From contig NZ_QHGY01000001.1 of assembly GCF_003254665.1 (NCBI RefSeq), forward strand, positions 372,001 to 436,000: a DNA stretch of 64,000 nt, given 5' to 3'. The notes below the pieces were generated by a model that was not told where the DNA came from, searched no databases, and saw only the letters and a program-made list of their open reading frames with translations. Of the stretch, positions 26,775 through 37,764 are shown piece after piece. The first letter of the stretch is position 1. The number at the start of each line of letters is the position of its first letter. This DNA comes from Billgrantia lactosivorans. GTDB lineage: Bacteria; Pseudomonadota; Gammaproteobacteria; Pseudomonadales; Halomonadaceae. The translations under genes and the position numbers were made by a program.

Positions 26775-28466
26775 ATGAACAGCCATTCCCCCCTCACCGA
26801 CACCCGCCACGATCCCAGCCGCCATATTGCCGCCCCCAGCGGCAGCACGCTCAGCTGCAAGAGCTGGCTCACCGAAGCGCCGCTGCGCATGCTGATGAAC
26901 AACCTCCACCCCGACGTCGCCGAGCGTCCCGAGGACCTGGTGGTCTACGGCGGCATCGGCCGTGCGGCCCGCGACTGGCAGTGCTTCGACACCATCGTCG
27001 CGACACTCCAGCGCCTGGAGGACCACCAGACCCTGCTGATCCAGTCGGGCAAGCCGGTCGGCGTGTTCGAGACCCACAAGGACGCCCCGCGGGTCCTCAT
27101 CGCCAACTCCAACCTGGTGCCGGCCTGGGCCACCTGGGAGCACTTCAACGAGCTGGATCGCAAGGGCCTGATGATGTACGGCCAGATGACGGCGGGGTCG
27201 TGGATCTACATCGGCTCCCAGGGCATCGTCCAGGGTACCTATGAGACCTTCGTCGAGGCCGGGCGCCAGCACTACCACGGCGATCTCAGCGGCCGATGGA
27301 TCCTCACCGCCGGACTCGGCGGCATGGGCGGCGCCCAGCCGCTGGCGGCGAGCCTGGCCGGCGCCTGCTCGCTCAACGTCGAGTGCCAGCAGTCGCGCAT
27401 CGACTTCCGCCTGCGCACCCGCTACCTGGACGAGCAGGCCGACGACCTCGACGACGCCTTGGCGCGACTCGAGCGCTACACCGCCGAGGGCAAGGCGGTC
27501 TCCATCGGCCTGTGCGCCAACGCCGCCGAGGTGCTGCCGGAACTGGTCAGGCGCGGCGTCAAGCCGGACATGGTCACCGACCAGACCAGCGCCCACGACC
27601 CGCTGCACGGCTACCTGCCCGCCGGCTGGCACTGGGACGAGTACGTCGAGCGCGGCAAGGCCGAGCCCGACGCGGTGGTCAAGGCCGCCAAACAGTCCAT
27701 GGCGGTGCACGTCCAGGCCATGCTCGACTTCCAGAAGATGGGCGTACCCACCTTCGACTACGGCAACAACATCCGCCAGATGGCCAAGGAGGAAGGCGTC
27801 GTCAACGCCTTCGACTTCCCCGGCTTCGTGCCGGCCTACATCCGCCCGCTGTTCTGCCAGGGCATCGGCCCGTTCCGCTGGGCGGCGCTCTCCGGCGACC
27901 CGGAGGACATCTACAAGACCGATGCCAAGGTCAAGGAGCTGATTCCCGACGACCCGCACCTGCACCGCTGGCTCGACATGGCCCAGGAGCGCATCAGCTT
28001 CCAGGGGCTGCCGGCGCGCATCTGCTGGGTGGGCCTCAAGGATCGCGCCCGCCTCGGTCAGGCCTTCAACGAGATGGTCGCCAGCGGCGAGCTCAAGGCG
28101 CCCGTGGTCATCGGCCGTGACCACCTCGACTCCGGCTCGGTGGCGAGCCCCAACCGCGAGACCGAGGCGATGCTGGACGGCTCCGACGCCGTCTCCGACT
28201 GGCCGCTGCTGAACGCCCTGCTCAATACCGCCGGCGGCGCCACCTGGGTCTCGCTGCACCACGGCGGCGGCGTGGGCATGGGCTTCTCCCAGCATGCCGG
28301 GGTGGTGATCGTCGCCGACGGCACCATTGAGGCCCACGCCCGCCTCGGCCGGGTATTGCGCAACGACCCCGGCACCGGGGTGATGCGCCACGCCGATGCC
28401 GGGTACGATATCGCCAAGCAGTGCGCCCGGGAAAATGGGTTGGATCTGCCGATGCTCGATAAATAA
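26775..28466 (+). CDS. hutU: Urocanate hydratase
   Basis: This 563-residue NAD+-dependent enzyme hydrates urocanate to imidazolonepropionate. The NAD-binding loop [14 protein letters not shown] lies near residue 180, and the conserved cysteine region [12 protein letters not shown] and [18 protein letters not shown] are intact. Its length is normal. It lies 40 bp after hutG, and its TAA stop shares a base with an ATG upstream of hutH. Confidence 0.97.
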   Translation: MNSHSPLTDTRHDPSRHIAAPSGSTLSCKSWLTEAPLRMLMNNLHPDVAERPEDLVVYGGIGRAARDWQCFDTIVATLQRLEDHQTLLIQSGKPVGVFETHKDAPRVLIANSNLVPAWATWEHFNELDRKGLMMYGQMTAGSWIYIGSQGIVQGTYETFVEAGRQHYHGDLSGRWILTAGLGGMGGAQPLAASLAGACSLNVECQQSRIDFRLRTRYLDEQADDLDDALARLERYTAEGKAVSIGLCANAAEVLPELVRRGVKPDMVTDQTSAHDPLHGYLPAGWHWDEYVERGKAEPDAVVKAAKQSMAVHVQAMLDFQKMGVPTFDYGNNIRQMAKEEGVVNAFDFPGFVPAYIRPLFCQGIGPFRWAALSGDPEDIYKTDAKVKELIPDDPHLHRWLDMAQERISFQGLPARICWVGLKDRARLGQAFNEMVASGELKAPVVIGRDHLDSGSVASPNRETEAMLDGSDAVSDWPLLNALLNTAGGATWVSLHHGGGVGMGFSQHAGVVIVADGTIEAHARLGRVLRNDPGTGVMRHADAGYDIAKQCARENGLDLPMLDK

Positions 28467-28477
28467 TGGAGCCATTC

Positions 28478-30010
28478 ATGACCCATCTCGACATCCAACC
28501 CGGCAAGATGACCCTGGCCCAGGCGCGCCAGGTCTTCGAGGCGCCGCTGCGCGTGACGCTGCCCGACAGCGCCGACGCCGCCATCCGGCGCGGCGTCGAC
28601 TGCGTCAATCGCGTCGTCGCCGAGGATCGCACCGTCTACGGCATCAACACCGGCTTCGGCCTGCTGGCCCAGACCCGCATCGACCATGACCACCTGGAGG
28701 ATCTCCAGCGCTCGCTGGTGCTGTCCCACGCCACCGGTGTCGGCGAGCCCATGGAAGACGCCCTGGTACGGCTGATCATGGTGCTCAAGGTCAACAGCCT
28801 GGCCCGCGGCTTCTCCGGTATCCGCCGCGAGGTGCTCGACGCCCTGCTCGCCCTGGTCAATGCCGAGGTCTACCCGCACATCCCGCTGAAGGGCTCGGTG
28901 GGCGCTTCCGGCGACCTGGCGCCGCTGGCGCACATGAGCGTGGTGCTGCTCGGCGAAGGCAAGGCGCGCCATCGTGGCGAATGGATCCCCGCCCGCCAGG
29001 CCCTCGAGATCGCCGGCCTCCAGCCGCTCAGCCTCGCCCCCAAGGAGGGCCTGGCGCTGCTCAACGGCACCCAGGTCTCCACCGCCTACGCGCTGAAAGG
29101 GCTGTTCGAGGCCGAGGACCTCTACGCCGCCGCCACGGTGTGCGGCGCACTGACCGTGGAGGCCACGCTCAGCTCCCGCGCGCCCTTCGATGCCCGCATC
29201 CACGATGCCCGCGGCCAGCGCGGCCAGATCGATGCCGCCGCGGCCTACCGCCACCTGCTGGGCGAACGCAGCGAGATCAGCGACTCCCACGCCCACTGCG
29301 ACAAGGTGCAGGACCCCTACTCGCTGCGCTGCCAGCCCCAGGTGATGGGCGCCGTGCTGACCCAGATCCGCCAGGCCGCCGAGGTGCTGGCCGTCGAGGT
29401 GAATGCGGTATCGGACAACCCGCTGGTGTTCAGCGACGAAGGCGACATCCTCTCCGGCGGCAATTTCCACGCCGAGCCGGTGGCCATGGCCGCCGACAAC
29501 CTGGCCCTGGCACTGGCCGAGATCGGCTCGCTCACCGAGCGCCGCGTGTCGCTGATGATGGATACCCACATGTCGCAGCTGCCGCCGTTCCTGGTGGAGA
29601 ACGGCGGGGTCAACTCCGGCTTCATGATCGCCCAGGTCACCGCCGCGGCGCTGGCCAGCGAGAACAAGGCCCTGGCCCACCCGCACAGCGTCGACAGCCT
29701 GCCCACCTCGGCCAACCAGGAGGATCACGTCTCCATGGCGCCGGCGGCAGGCAAGCGGTTGTGGGAGATGGCCGACAACGTGCGCGGCATTATTGCCATC
29801 GAGTGGCTGGCCGCCTGCCAAGGGCTCGATTTTCGCCAAGGGCTTGCGACCACCGAAAGACTGGAGCATGCCCGCCGGGCACTGCGCGAGCACGTTACCT
29901 ACTACGATCGTGACCGCTTCTTCGCCCCCGACATCGAGCGGGCCACCCGGCTGCTCGCAACGCGAACGCTCAACGATCTGATGCCGTTGGAGATGCTGCC
30001 GAGCCACTGA
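28478..30010 (+). CDS. hutH: Histidine ammonia-lyase
   Basis: This 510-residue enzyme deaminates histidine to urocanate. The self-cyclising Ala-Ser-Gly that makes the MIO cofactor is at 143-145 in [12 protein letters not shown]. Active-site tyrosine and asparagine residues are in VYGINTGFG and AVSDNPL. The ATG at 28478 follows GGAG by six bases; an in-frame ATG at 28466 overlaps the hutU stop and is the alternative. It is the last enzyme gene of hutIGUH. Confidence 0.96.
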   Translation: MTHLDIQPGKMTLAQARQVFEAPLRVTLPDSADAAIRRGVDCVNRVVAEDRTVYGINTGFGLLAQTRIDHDHLEDLQRSLVLSHATGVGEPMEDALVRLIMVLKVNSLARGFSGIRREVLDALLALVNAEVYPHIPLKGSVGASGDLAPLAHMSVVLLGEGKARHRGEWIPARQALEIAGLQPLSLAPKEGLALLNGTQVSTAYALKGLFEAEDLYAAATVCGALTVEATLSSRAPFDARIHDARGQRGQIDAAAAYRHLLGERSEISDSHAHCDKVQDPYSLRCQPQVMGAVLTQIRQAAEVLAVEVNAVSDNPLVFSDEGDILSGGNFHAEPVAMAADNLALALAEIGSLTERRVSLMMDTHMSQLPPFLVENGGVNSGFMIAQVTAAALASENKALAHPHSVDSLPTSANQEDHVSMAPAAGKRLWEMADNVRGIIAIEWLAACQGLDFRQGLATTERLEHARRALREHVTYYDRDRFFAPDIERATRLLATRTLNDLMPLEMLPSH

Positions 30011-30041
30011 CCCGGCCGCCATCCTGAGGTAAGATACGCTG

Positions 30042-30062
30042 CCCTGAAGCGTGGCTTCGGGG
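30042..30062. terminator. Hairpin after hutH
   Basis: CCCTGAAGC and GCTTCGGGG form a 9-bp stem (one G-T pair) with the loop GTG, 31 bp after the hutH stop. There is no T-run, so it may only lower read-through into the permease gene at 30119. Confidence 0.35.
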
Positions 30063-30118
30063 CGTTCCGCCTGCCTTGCGCGCCATTCCCACGTTTTTTC
30101 GGATCCCAAGAGCCACCC

Positions 30119-31465
30119 ATGAATGCCATCGTTCTGGCCATCCTGGTCATGGTCACCCTGAGCCTCGCCCGCGTTTCCGTCGTCTTCGCCCTGATCGCCG
30201 CCAGCCTGGTAGGAGGCCTGGCCGCAGGCCTGCCGCTCGGCGACATCATGGACGCCTTCAACGAGGGCCTGGGCAATGGCGCAACGGTGGCCCTCTCCTA
30301 TGCCGTGCTGGGGGCCTTCGCCGTGGCCCTGTCGCGCTCCGGGGTCACCGAACTGCTGGCCGAGCGCGCCATTCGCGGCCTGCACCTCGACGACCAGCCG
30401 TCGAGCCGGCGCTGGGTCGCCTTCACCCTGCTCGGCGCGCTGCTCGCCACCGCAGTCAGCTCGCAGAACCTGATCCCGGTGCACATCGCCTTCATCCCGG
30501 TGCTGGTACCGCCGCTGCTCAAGCTGATGAACCACCTGCGCCTGGACCGTCGTCTCGCCGCCTGCGTCATCACCTTCGGCATTACGGCGCCCTACATGCT
30601 GCTGCCGGTGGGCTTCGGCGCCATCTTCCTCAATGACATCCTGCTGGCGAACCTCAACGAGAGCGGCGCCGAGCTCGGCCTCGAGGTCACTCGCGGCATG
30701 GTGCCCATGGCCATGCTGATGCCCATCGGCGGCATGGCGCTGGGCCTCGTCGTGGCCTGGCTCTGGAGCTACCGGCGCCCGCGCCGCTACGAGGACCGCG
30801 ACCTGGCCCACGGCGACGAGACGCCGGCCCAGGCCGCAAGGCATCTGGCGCCCTGGCAGATGGCCGTGCTCGCCGCGGCGCTGGTGGGTACGGTCGTCAC
30901 CCAGCTGCTCTCCGGCTCCATGGTGCTGGGCGGGCTGTTCGGCTTCACCCTGCTCTCGGTCAGCGGGGTGTTCCGCTGGCACGAGCAGGACGGCATCTTC
31001 ACCGAGGGCATGCGCATGATGGCGCAGGTGGGCTTCATCATGATCAGCGCGGCCGGCTTCGCCGGGGTGATGCAGGCGACCGGCGAGGTATCCGCACTGG
31101 TGGAAGGCTCGGCGGAACTGATCGGTGACAACAAGGGCCTGGCCGCCCTGATCATGCTGCTGGTCGGCCTGTTCATCACCATGGGCATCGGCTCGTCCTT
31201 CTCCACCGTGCCGATCATCGCCTCGCTCTACGTGCCGCTGGCGCTCGGTTTCGGCTTCTCGCCCATGGCCACCATCGCCCTGGTGGGTACCGCCGCGGCG
31301 CTGGGCGACGCCGGCTCGCCGGCCTCGGACTCGACCCTCGGCCCCACCGCCGGACTCAACGCCGACGGCCAGCACGACCATATCTGGGACACCGTGGTGC
31401 CGACCTTCCTGCACTACAACCTGCCGCTGATCGCCTTCGGCTGGCTGGCCGCCATGGTGCTTTGA
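30119..31465 (+). CDS. Na+/H+ antiporter-family permease, probable histidine transporter (YuiF-like)
   Basis: This 448-residue membrane protein has about eleven helices. It contains the family stretches [20 protein letters not shown] and, near the C-terminus, [19 protein letters not shown]. It matches the YuiF/Na_H_antiport_2 group, whose members have been proposed to move amino acids, including histidine, rather than only exchange sodium. Its place 108 bp after hutH on the same strand supports histidine uptake, but this is inferred. With the YjiH-type carrier, the hut region would have two candidate transporters. Confidence 0.75.
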   Translation: MNAIVLAILVMVTLSLARVSVVFALIAASLVGGLAAGLPLGDIMDAFNEGLGNGATVALSYAVLGAFAVALSRSGVTELLAERAIRGLHLDDQPSSRRWVAFTLLGALLATAVSSQNLIPVHIAFIPVLVPPLLKLMNHLRLDRRLAACVITFGITAPYMLLPVGFGAIFLNDILLANLNESGAELGLEVTRGMVPMAMLMPIGGMALGLVVAWLWSYRRPRRYEDRDLAHGDETPAQAARHLAPWQMAVLAAALVGTVVTQLLSGSMVLGGLFGFTLLSVSGVFRWHEQDGIFTEGMRMMAQVGFIMISAAGFAGVMQATGEVSALVEGSAELIGDNKGLAALIMLLVGLFITMGIGSSFSTVPIIASLYVPLALGFGFSPMATIALVGTAAALGDAGSPASDSTLGPTAGLNADGQHDHIWDTVVPTFLHYNLPLIAFGWLAAMVL

Positions 31466-31485
31466 TAGGGCTCATCTGACCGCGA

Positions 31486-31965
31486 TCATCCCAGGCCGCA
31501 GCAACTCTTGAACTTGCGCCCGCTAGCGCAGGGGCAAGGCTCGTTGCGGCCCGGCTTGAGGCGTTCGACGACGGGTTTGCCATCGACATAGAACCAGCGC
31601 CCCGCCTCTCGCACGAAGCGTGAATCCTCCTCCAGCACTCCCCAGCGGCGTCCCTCGCGAAAGGTCGCCCGAAAGTGCACGCGGCCCCGATCGTCGTCTT
31701 GCCCCTGGTCCAGCACCTCCAGTCGCACCCAGCGGGTCGACGCATCGAGATCCAGCGCGGTCGGGCGCGTGCTGGCATGCCAGGTGTCACGCAGGTAGTC
31801 GTCAAGGCCGAGGACGAAGGCACTGTAGCGCGACCGCATCAGCGCCTCGGGTGTGGTGGCCGGCTCGCCGCCGTGGCAAGCGCCGCAACACGCCGCATAG
31901 GGTCGACCGCTGCCGCATGGGCAGCGCTTGTCGACGCTCGCGGCGGGAGTGTCGTGGGTGGGCAT
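31486..31965 (-). CDS. YchJ-family protein with two SEC-C zinc motifs
   Basis: This 159-residue protein is flanked by two SEC-C motifs: CPCGSGRPYAACC near the N-terminus and EPCPCASGRKFKSCCG at the C-terminus. A central NTF2-like region starts TPEALMRSRYSAFVLG. The cysteines should bind zinc. YchJ (UPF0225) proteins have no settled function; SEC-C motifs often mediate binding to SecB or ribosome-linked partners. It is convergent with the permease gene. Confidence 0.88.
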   Translation of the reverse strand: MPTHDTPAASVDKRCPCGSGRPYAACCGACHGGEPATTPEALMRSRYSAFVLGLDDYLRDTWHASTRPTALDLDASTRWVRLEVLDQGQDDDRGRVHFRATFREGRRWGVLEEDSRFVREAGRWFYVDGKPVVERLKPGRNEPCPCASGRKFKSCCGLG

Positions 31966-32128
31966 GGCGGTCTCCGCATCGGTACAGGTGGCCGCAGGAT
32001 ACCCGGCTCGCCGGCGGCTGGCATCTCCCGCTTGCCACCTTGGCTTGCGCTGCGATTCTTGTCCTGTGTCACTGCGATGCAGCATCGGCCGTGCTACAAC
32101 AAAAGCATCGACCTGCGGAGACCGGGAC

Positions 32129-34891
32129 ATGCCCACCCCTTCACGCCCTCCCTGGCACGCCGTGACCGGCGACCGGGCATTGGCCACGCTCGATAGCCGC
32201 CCCGAAGGACTCGCCAGCGAGGCCGCCGAGGCACGCCTCGCCGAGCACGGCCCCAATCGGCTGCGGGAGCAGGCCGCGCGGCCCGGATGGAAGCGCCTGC
32301 TGGAGCAGTTCAACAACCTGCTCATGCTGATCCTGATCGTGGCCGCGATCGCCAGCCTGGCATTGGGGCACCGCCTCGATGCCCTGGCCATCGTCGGCGT
32401 GGTGACGATCATCGCGCTGATCGGCTTTGTCCAGGAAGGCAAGGCCGAGCATGCCCTGGAGAGCATCCGCGGCATGCTCTCGCCGCAGGCCAAGGTGCTG
32501 CGCGACGGGCGTCGCCAGACCGTCCCGGCCGAGAGCCTGGTGCCGGGCGACATCGTGCTGCTCGAAAGCGGCGACCGGGTGCCCGCCGACCTGCGCCTGC
32601 TCCAGGCCAACCGGCTGCGCACCGAGGAGGCTGCCCTGACCGGCGAATCGGTCGCCGTCGACAAGCAGGCCGCGCCGGTCGACGAGGTGACCGACCTGGC
32701 CGAGCGCAGCAGCATGGCTTATGCCAGCACCCTCGTCGCCCAGGGCACCGCCCAGGGCATCGTCGTGTCCACCGGGGTCGACACCGAGATCGGGCGCATC
32801 TCCGAGATGCTGCGCGGCGTGGAGAAGCTCAAGACGCCGCTACTGCGCCAGCTTGACCGTGCCGGTCGCGTGCTGGCCATCTTCATTCTCGGCGCGGCCG
32901 CGATTACCGCGGCGATCGGCGCACTCGTCCACGACCAGCCCGTGAGTGAGATGTTCATGGCCGCCGTGGGGCTCGCGGTGGCGGCCATCCCCGAGGGCCT
33001 GCCGGCCATCGTCACCATCGGCCTGGCGCTGGGTGTCCAGTCCATGGCCCGACGCCACGCCATCATTCGCCGCCTGCCCGCGGTCGAGACGCTGGGCTCC
33101 ATCTCCACCATCTTCACCGACAAGACCGGCACCCTGACCCGCAACGAGATGACCGCCCAGGCCATCTGGCTGCCGCAGGGCGAGATCGCCGTGACCGGCG
33201 TCGGCTTCGCTCCCGAGGGGAAGTTCCTGCCCGGTGGCGACGACGCGGCCGCGTGCGGGCCGCTGGAGCTGGACGCGCACCCCGCCCTGCGCCACTTCCT
33301 CAAGGTGGGGGTGCTCTGCAACGATGCCGAACTGGCCAGGGACGAGGCCGGGGCCTGGCACATCCACGGCGACCCCACCGAGGGTGCGCTGGTGGTGGCG
33401 GCCGCCAAGGCGGGGCTGGATGCCGCCACGCTGCGGGGTCGCCACGACCGCCACGATGCCATCCCCTTCGAGTCCGAGCGCAAGTACATGGCCACCCTGC
33501 ACGAGGTCGACGGCCAGCCCACGCTGATGGTGAAGGGTGCCCCGGACCGGCTGCTCGAGATGTGCCACCGGGTGCGTACCGAGGCTGGCGACGTCGTGCT
33601 CGATCCGAGCGAATGGGAGCAGAGGATCAACGCCCTCTCGACCCGCGGCCTGCGCGTCCTGGCGCTGGCAGAGAAGCCGATCCAGGCCGTCTCGGAACTT
33701 GACGAGACACATGCCGAGGAAGGCCTAGTCCTCCTGGGTCTCGTCGGCTTGCTCGACCCGCCCCGGGAAGAGGCGGTACGCGCGGTCTCGCGCTGCCTCT
33801 CGGCCGGCATCCGCCCGATCATGGTCACCGGCGACCACGCCGTGACGGCGCTGGCCATCGCCCGGCAGCTCGGCTTCGCCAACACCGAGCGCGCCCTGAC
33901 CGGCCGCGAGGTCGAGGCCATGAGCGACGCCGAGCTGGAGCGCTGCATCGACACGGTGGACGTGTTCGCCCGCGCCGCCCCCGAGCACAAGCTGCGCCTG
34001 GTCAAGGCGATGCAGGCCCGCGGCGGCATCTGCGCGATGACCGGCGACGGCGTCAACGACGGCCCGGCGCTCAAGCGCGCCGACGTCGGCGTGGCGATGG
34101 GTGTCCAGGGCACCGAGGCGGCCAAGGAAGCGGCCGAGATGGTGCTGGCCGACGACAACTTCGCCACCATCGTCGGCGCCATCGAGGAGGGCCGCAAGGT
34201 CTACGACAACATCCGCAAGACCATCACCTTCCTGCTGCCCACCAACGGCGCCCAGGGCCTGGCGATCATGCTGGCGGTGCTGGCCGGCACGCTGCTGCCC
34301 ATCACGCCGCTGCAGGCGCTGTGGGTCAACATGGTGGTCGCCGTGACCCTGGGCCTGGCGCTGGCCTTCGAACCGGGGGAGGAGAACCTGATGCGCCGGC
34401 GCCCACGCGACCCCGCCGCGGCACTGCTCGACCTGTTCCTGCTCTGGCGCGTGGTGTTCGTCTCCCTGCTGCTGCTGATCGCCGTGTTCGGCATGTTCAG
34501 CTGGTTGCTGCGCGTCGAAGGCAATGAGGCCGTCGCCCGCGCCGGCGCCGTCAACGCGCTGGTCATGGGCAGCGCGGCCTACCTGATCAACAGCCGCTAC
34601 CTGCTGCGCAGCAACCTCTCTTGGCAGGGCCTGTTCGGTAGTCGTCCGGTGTGGATCGCCATCGGGCTCGTGCTGCTGTTGCAGCTCGCCTGGACCTACC
34701 TGCCCTTCATGCAGGCGGTGTTCGACAGTGCCGCCCTCGACCTGCGCCACTGGCTGCTGGTCATCGGCTGTGGCGTTGCCCTGTTTCTCGTCGTCGAGCT
34801 GGAGAAGTGGCTGCTGCGCCGGAACGCCCGAGCCACGAAGAAGCGGCGCGATGGCGAACGGCCGCGAGGCACCACGCCCAGGACGCAGTGA
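32129..34891 (+). CDS. P2-type cation-transporting ATPase (first of tandem pair)
   Basis: This 920-residue P-type ATPase has an N-terminal cation-ATPase domain, the actuator TGES in EAALTGESVAVDKQ, and the phosphorylated aspartate in FTDKTGTLTRNEM (near residue 331). The KGAPDRLLEM nucleotide-binding motif and MTGDGVNDGPALKRADVGVA are also intact. Membrane segment 4 has the P2-type PEGLPA. In segment 5 the ion-site motif reads TNGAQ, where SERCA has an acidic residue; segment 6 reads LWVNMVVAVT with no aspartate. The ion is therefore uncertain (Ca2+, Na+ or another cation). The start at 32129 follows GGAG. A closely related ATPase gene begins 88 bp downstream. Confidence 0.9.
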   Translation: MPTPSRPPWHAVTGDRALATLDSRPEGLASEAAEARLAEHGPNRLREQAARPGWKRLLEQFNNLLMLILIVAAIASLALGHRLDALAIVGVVTIIALIGFVQEGKAEHALESIRGMLSPQAKVLRDGRRQTVPAESLVPGDIVLLESGDRVPADLRLLQANRLRTEEAALTGESVAVDKQAAPVDEVTDLAERSSMAYASTLVAQGTAQGIVVSTGVDTEIGRISEMLRGVEKLKTPLLRQLDRAGRVLAIFILGAAAITAAIGALVHDQPVSEMFMAAVGLAVAAIPEGLPAIVTIGLALGVQSMARRHAIIRRLPAVETLGSISTIFTDKTGTLTRNEMTAQAIWLPQGEIAVTGVGFAPEGKFLPGGDDAAACGPLELDAHPALRHFLKVGVLCNDAELARDEAGAWHIHGDPTEGALVVAAAKAGLDAATLRGRHDRHDAIPFESERKYMATLHEVDGQPTLMVKGAPDRLLEMCHRVRTEAGDVVLDPSEWEQRINALSTRGLRVLALAEKPIQAVSELDETHAEEGLVLLGLVGLLDPPREEAVRAVSRCLSAGIRPIMVTGDHAVTALAIARQLGFANTERALTGREVEAMSDAELERCIDTVDVFARAAPEHKLRLVKAMQARGGICAMTGDGVNDGPALKRADVGVAMGVQGTEAAKEAAEMVLADDNFATIVGAIEEGRKVYDNIRKTITFLLPTNGAQGLAIMLAVLAGTLLPITPLQALWVNMVVAVTLGLALAFEPGEENLMRRRPRDPAAALLDLFLLWRVVFVSLLLLIAVFGMFSWLLRVEGNEAVARAGAVNALVMGSAAYLINSRYLLRSNLSWQGLFGSRPVWIAIGLVLLLQLAWTYLPFMQAVFDSAALDLRHWLLVIGCGVALFLVVELEKWLLRRNARATKKRRDGERPRGTTPRTQ

Positions 34892-34979
34892 CATTACGCT
34901 ACGCGCCCCGCCTGCAGCTTCGCCCCGAGTGTGCTACCCCTAGAGGCACAAGGACGTTTCGAAGCTCAGGAGGAGCAGC

Positions 34980-37763
34980 ATGTCCGACCGCGACGATCAG
35001 GAAGCACGTACGCCCTGGCACGCCATGACCGGCGACGAGGCGCTCGAACGGCTCGAAGCCCAATCGAGCGGGCTCGACGACGACGAGGCCAGACGGCGCC
35101 TGGAGCAGTACGGCCCCAACCGGCTGCAGCAGGAAGAGGCCCAGCCGTGGTGGAAGCGGCTGCTGGCGCAGTTCAACAACGTGCTGATGCTGATCCTCAT
35201 CGTCGCGGCGATTGCCAGCCTGCTGCTGGGCAAGCCCCTGGATGCGTCGGTCATCCTCGGCGTGGTGGTGATCATCGCCCTGATCGGCTTCTTCCAGGAG
35301 GGCAAGGCCGAGAAGGCCCTGGAGAGCATACGCGGCATGCTCTCCCCCCAGGCCTCGGTGCTGCGCGGCGGGCGCGAGGTCCAGATCGACGCCGAGGAGC
35401 TCGTCCCCGGCGATATCGTCAAGGTCGAGAGCGGCAACCGCGTGCCCGCCGACCTGCGCATCCTCGAAGCCAAGCGACTGAATGCCGAGGAAGCGGCCCT
35501 GACCGGCGAATCCACGCCGGTCGACAAGGCCGACGAGGCGGTGGACGAAGCCGCCGAACTGGCCGAGCGCAGCGACATGCTGTTCGCCGGCACCATCGTG
35601 GCCAAGGGCACCGCCACCGGGGTGGTGGTCGAGACGGGCGAGCAGACCGAGATCGGCCGTATCTCCGAGATGCTGCGCGGTGTGGAGCAGCTCAAGACGC
35701 CGCTGGTCGAACAGCTCGACCGCGCCGGGCGCGTCCTGGCGATGTTCATCGTCGGCGCCGCGCTGCTCACCGGAGCCTTCGGCGTGCTGGTGCATGGCCA
35801 GCCATGGACCGAGATGTTCATGGCCAGCGTCGGGCTGGCCGTGGCCGCCATTCCCGAAGGGCTGCCGGCCATCGTCACCATCTCGCTGGCCCTCGGCGTG
35901 CAGGCCATGGCGAGCAAGAACGCCATCGTGCGCCGCCTGCCGGCGGTGGAGACCCTGGGCTCGATCGGCACCATCTTCTCCGACAAGACCGGCACCCTGA
36001 CCCGCAACGAGATGACCGCCCAGGCCATCTGGCTGCCCGAGGGCGAATTCCGCCTCACCGGCATCGGCTTCGCTCCCGAGGGCGAACTGCGCCTGGCGCC
36101 GCGCGACACCGAGGACACGGACGAAGCGTCCGGCGAGTCGATCTCGCTGCAGGATTACCCTGCCCTCGCCCACTTCCTCGAAGTGGGGGCGCTGTGCAAC
36201 GACGCCGACCTCAACGAAGGGGAAGAGGGGTGGTGCATCGATGGCGATCCCACCGAAGGGGCCCTGGTCGTCGCGGCCGCCAAGGCGGGCATCGACACGC
36301 GTGAGCTGCGCGACTCGCACGGCCGCGAGGATGCCATCCCCTTCGACTCCGAGCGCAAGTACATGGCCACCCTCAACGAGCACGACGGCAAGCGCTTGCT
36401 GGTCAAGGGCGCGCCCGACCGCCTGCTCGAGATGTGTACCAAGGAGCGTGGCCGTGACGAAGACGCGGAGCTCGACCGCGACGCCTGGGAAGAGCGTATA
36501 CATGAGCTCTCGTCACGCGGCCTGCGCGTGCTCGCCCTGGCCGAGAAGCCGGCCGACGACCTGACGGGAGAGCTCAGCGACAGCGACGCCGAGGAGGGGC
36601 TGGTGCTGCTCGGCATCGTCGGCCTGCTCGACCCACCCCGGGAGGCCGCCATCGAGGCGGTCAAGAACTGCCAGCGCGCCGGCATCCGCCCGGTGATGGT
36701 CACCGGCGACCATGCGGTCACCGCGCGGGCGATCGCCGACCAGCTCGGTTTCGCCCGCACCGATCGTGCGCTGAGCGGCCACGAGATCGAAGCGATGAGC
36801 GACGAGGAACTGGAACGGGAGATCACCGAGGTCGACGTCTACGCCCGCGCCGCCCCGGAGCACAAGCTGCGCCTGGTCAAGGCGATGCAGGCCCGCGGCG
36901 GCATCTGCGCGATGACCGGCGACGGCGTCAACGACGGCCCTGCGCTCAAGCGCGCCGACGTCGGCGTGGCGATGGGCGTCCAGGGCACCGAGGCCGCCAA
37001 GGAGGCCGCCGAGATGGTGCTCACCGACGACAACTTCGCCACCATCGTCGGCGCCGTGGCCGAAGGGCGCAAGGTCTACGACAACATCCGCAAGTCGATC
37101 ACCTTCATCCTGCCGACCAACGGCGCCGAGAGCCTGGCCATCCTGCTGGCCATCGTGGCGGGCTTCACGCTACCGATCACCGGGCTGCAGGTGCTGTGGG
37201 TGAACATGATCACCGCCGTGACGCTGGGCATCGCGCTGGTCTTCGAGCCCGCCGAGGAGAACGTCATGACGCGCCAGCCGCGCGACCCCCACGCCCCGCT
37301 GCTCGACATGTTCATGCTGTGGCGCGTGATTCTCGTCTCGCTGCTGCTGGTGCTGGGCGTGTTCGGCATCTTCGCCTGGATCCTGCACGGCCAGGGCGGC
37401 AGCGAGGCGCTGGCGCGCAGCGGGGCGGTCAACATGCTGGTGGCGGGCGAGATCGTCTACCTGATCAACAGCCGCTACCTGCTCGACAGCAGCCTGTCGT
37501 GGCGCGGCCTGTTCGGCAGCCGCGCCGCGCTGAGCGCCATTGCACTGGTGGTGCTGTTCCAGCTCGGCTGGACCTACCTGCCCTTCATGCAGGTGATCTT
37601 CGCCACCGAAGGCCTCTCCCTGCTGCACTGGGCGGTGATCGCCGTCGCCAGCGTGGCGGTGTTTCTCGTCGTGGAAGCGGAGAAATGGCTGCTGCGCCGG
37701 CGCCAGGCCGACACGGCAGCGCAGTCGCCCCCTTCGCGCAAGGCGAAAGCCGCCGCCGGGTAA
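34980..37763 (+). CDS. P2-type cation-transporting ATPase (second of tandem pair)
   Basis: This 927-residue ATPase is strongly similar along its whole length to the preceding one, so the two arose by tandem duplication. All catalytic motifs are intact (LTGEST, FSDKTGTLTRNEM, KGAPDRLLEM, TGDGVNDGPALKRAD). Its segment 5 reads TNGAES, keeping the asparagine-glutamate pair used by calcium pumps, where the first copy has glutamine. Segment 6 again lacks the SERCA aspartate (LWVNMITAVT). AGGAGGAG precedes the start. The pair may export different ions or work under different conditions; that is inference. Confidence 0.9.
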   Translation: MSDRDDQEARTPWHAMTGDEALERLEAQSSGLDDDEARRRLEQYGPNRLQQEEAQPWWKRLLAQFNNVLMLILIVAAIASLLLGKPLDASVILGVVVIIALIGFFQEGKAEKALESIRGMLSPQASVLRGGREVQIDAEELVPGDIVKVESGNRVPADLRILEAKRLNAEEAALTGESTPVDKADEAVDEAAELAERSDMLFAGTIVAKGTATGVVVETGEQTEIGRISEMLRGVEQLKTPLVEQLDRAGRVLAMFIVGAALLTGAFGVLVHGQPWTEMFMASVGLAVAAIPEGLPAIVTISLALGVQAMASKNAIVRRLPAVETLGSIGTIFSDKTGTLTRNEMTAQAIWLPEGEFRLTGIGFAPEGELRLAPRDTEDTDEASGESISLQDYPALAHFLEVGALCNDADLNEGEEGWCIDGDPTEGALVVAAAKAGIDTRELRDSHGREDAIPFDSERKYMATLNEHDGKRLLVKGAPDRLLEMCTKERGRDEDAELDRDAWEERIHELSSRGLRVLALAEKPADDLTGELSDSDAEEGLVLLGIVGLLDPPREAAIEAVKNCQRAGIRPVMVTGDHAVTARAIADQLGFARTDRALSGHEIEAMSDEELEREITEVDVYARAAPEHKLRLVKAMQARGGICAMTGDGVNDGPALKRADVGVAMGVQGTEAAKEAAEMVLTDDNFATIVGAVAEGRKVYDNIRKSITFILPTNGAESLAILLAIVAGFTLPITGLQVLWVNMITAVTLGIALVFEPAEENVMTRQPRDPHAPLLDMFMLWRVILVSLLLVLGVFGIFAWILHGQGGSEALARSGAVNMLVAGEIVYLINSRYLLDSSLSWRGLFGSRAALSAIALVVLFQLGWTYLPFMQVIFATEGLSLLHWAVIAVASVAVFLVVEAEKWLLRRRQADTAAQSPPSRKAKAAAG

Positions 37764-37764
37764 T

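Noticed and set aside
28058..31414. Very long open frame (about 1100 codons) on the minus strand antisense to hutU, hutH and the permease
   Set aside because: Long antisense frames are expected in G+C-rich coding DNA. The translation is low-complexity (G, A, H, R, Q rich) and no start signal or family is seen.
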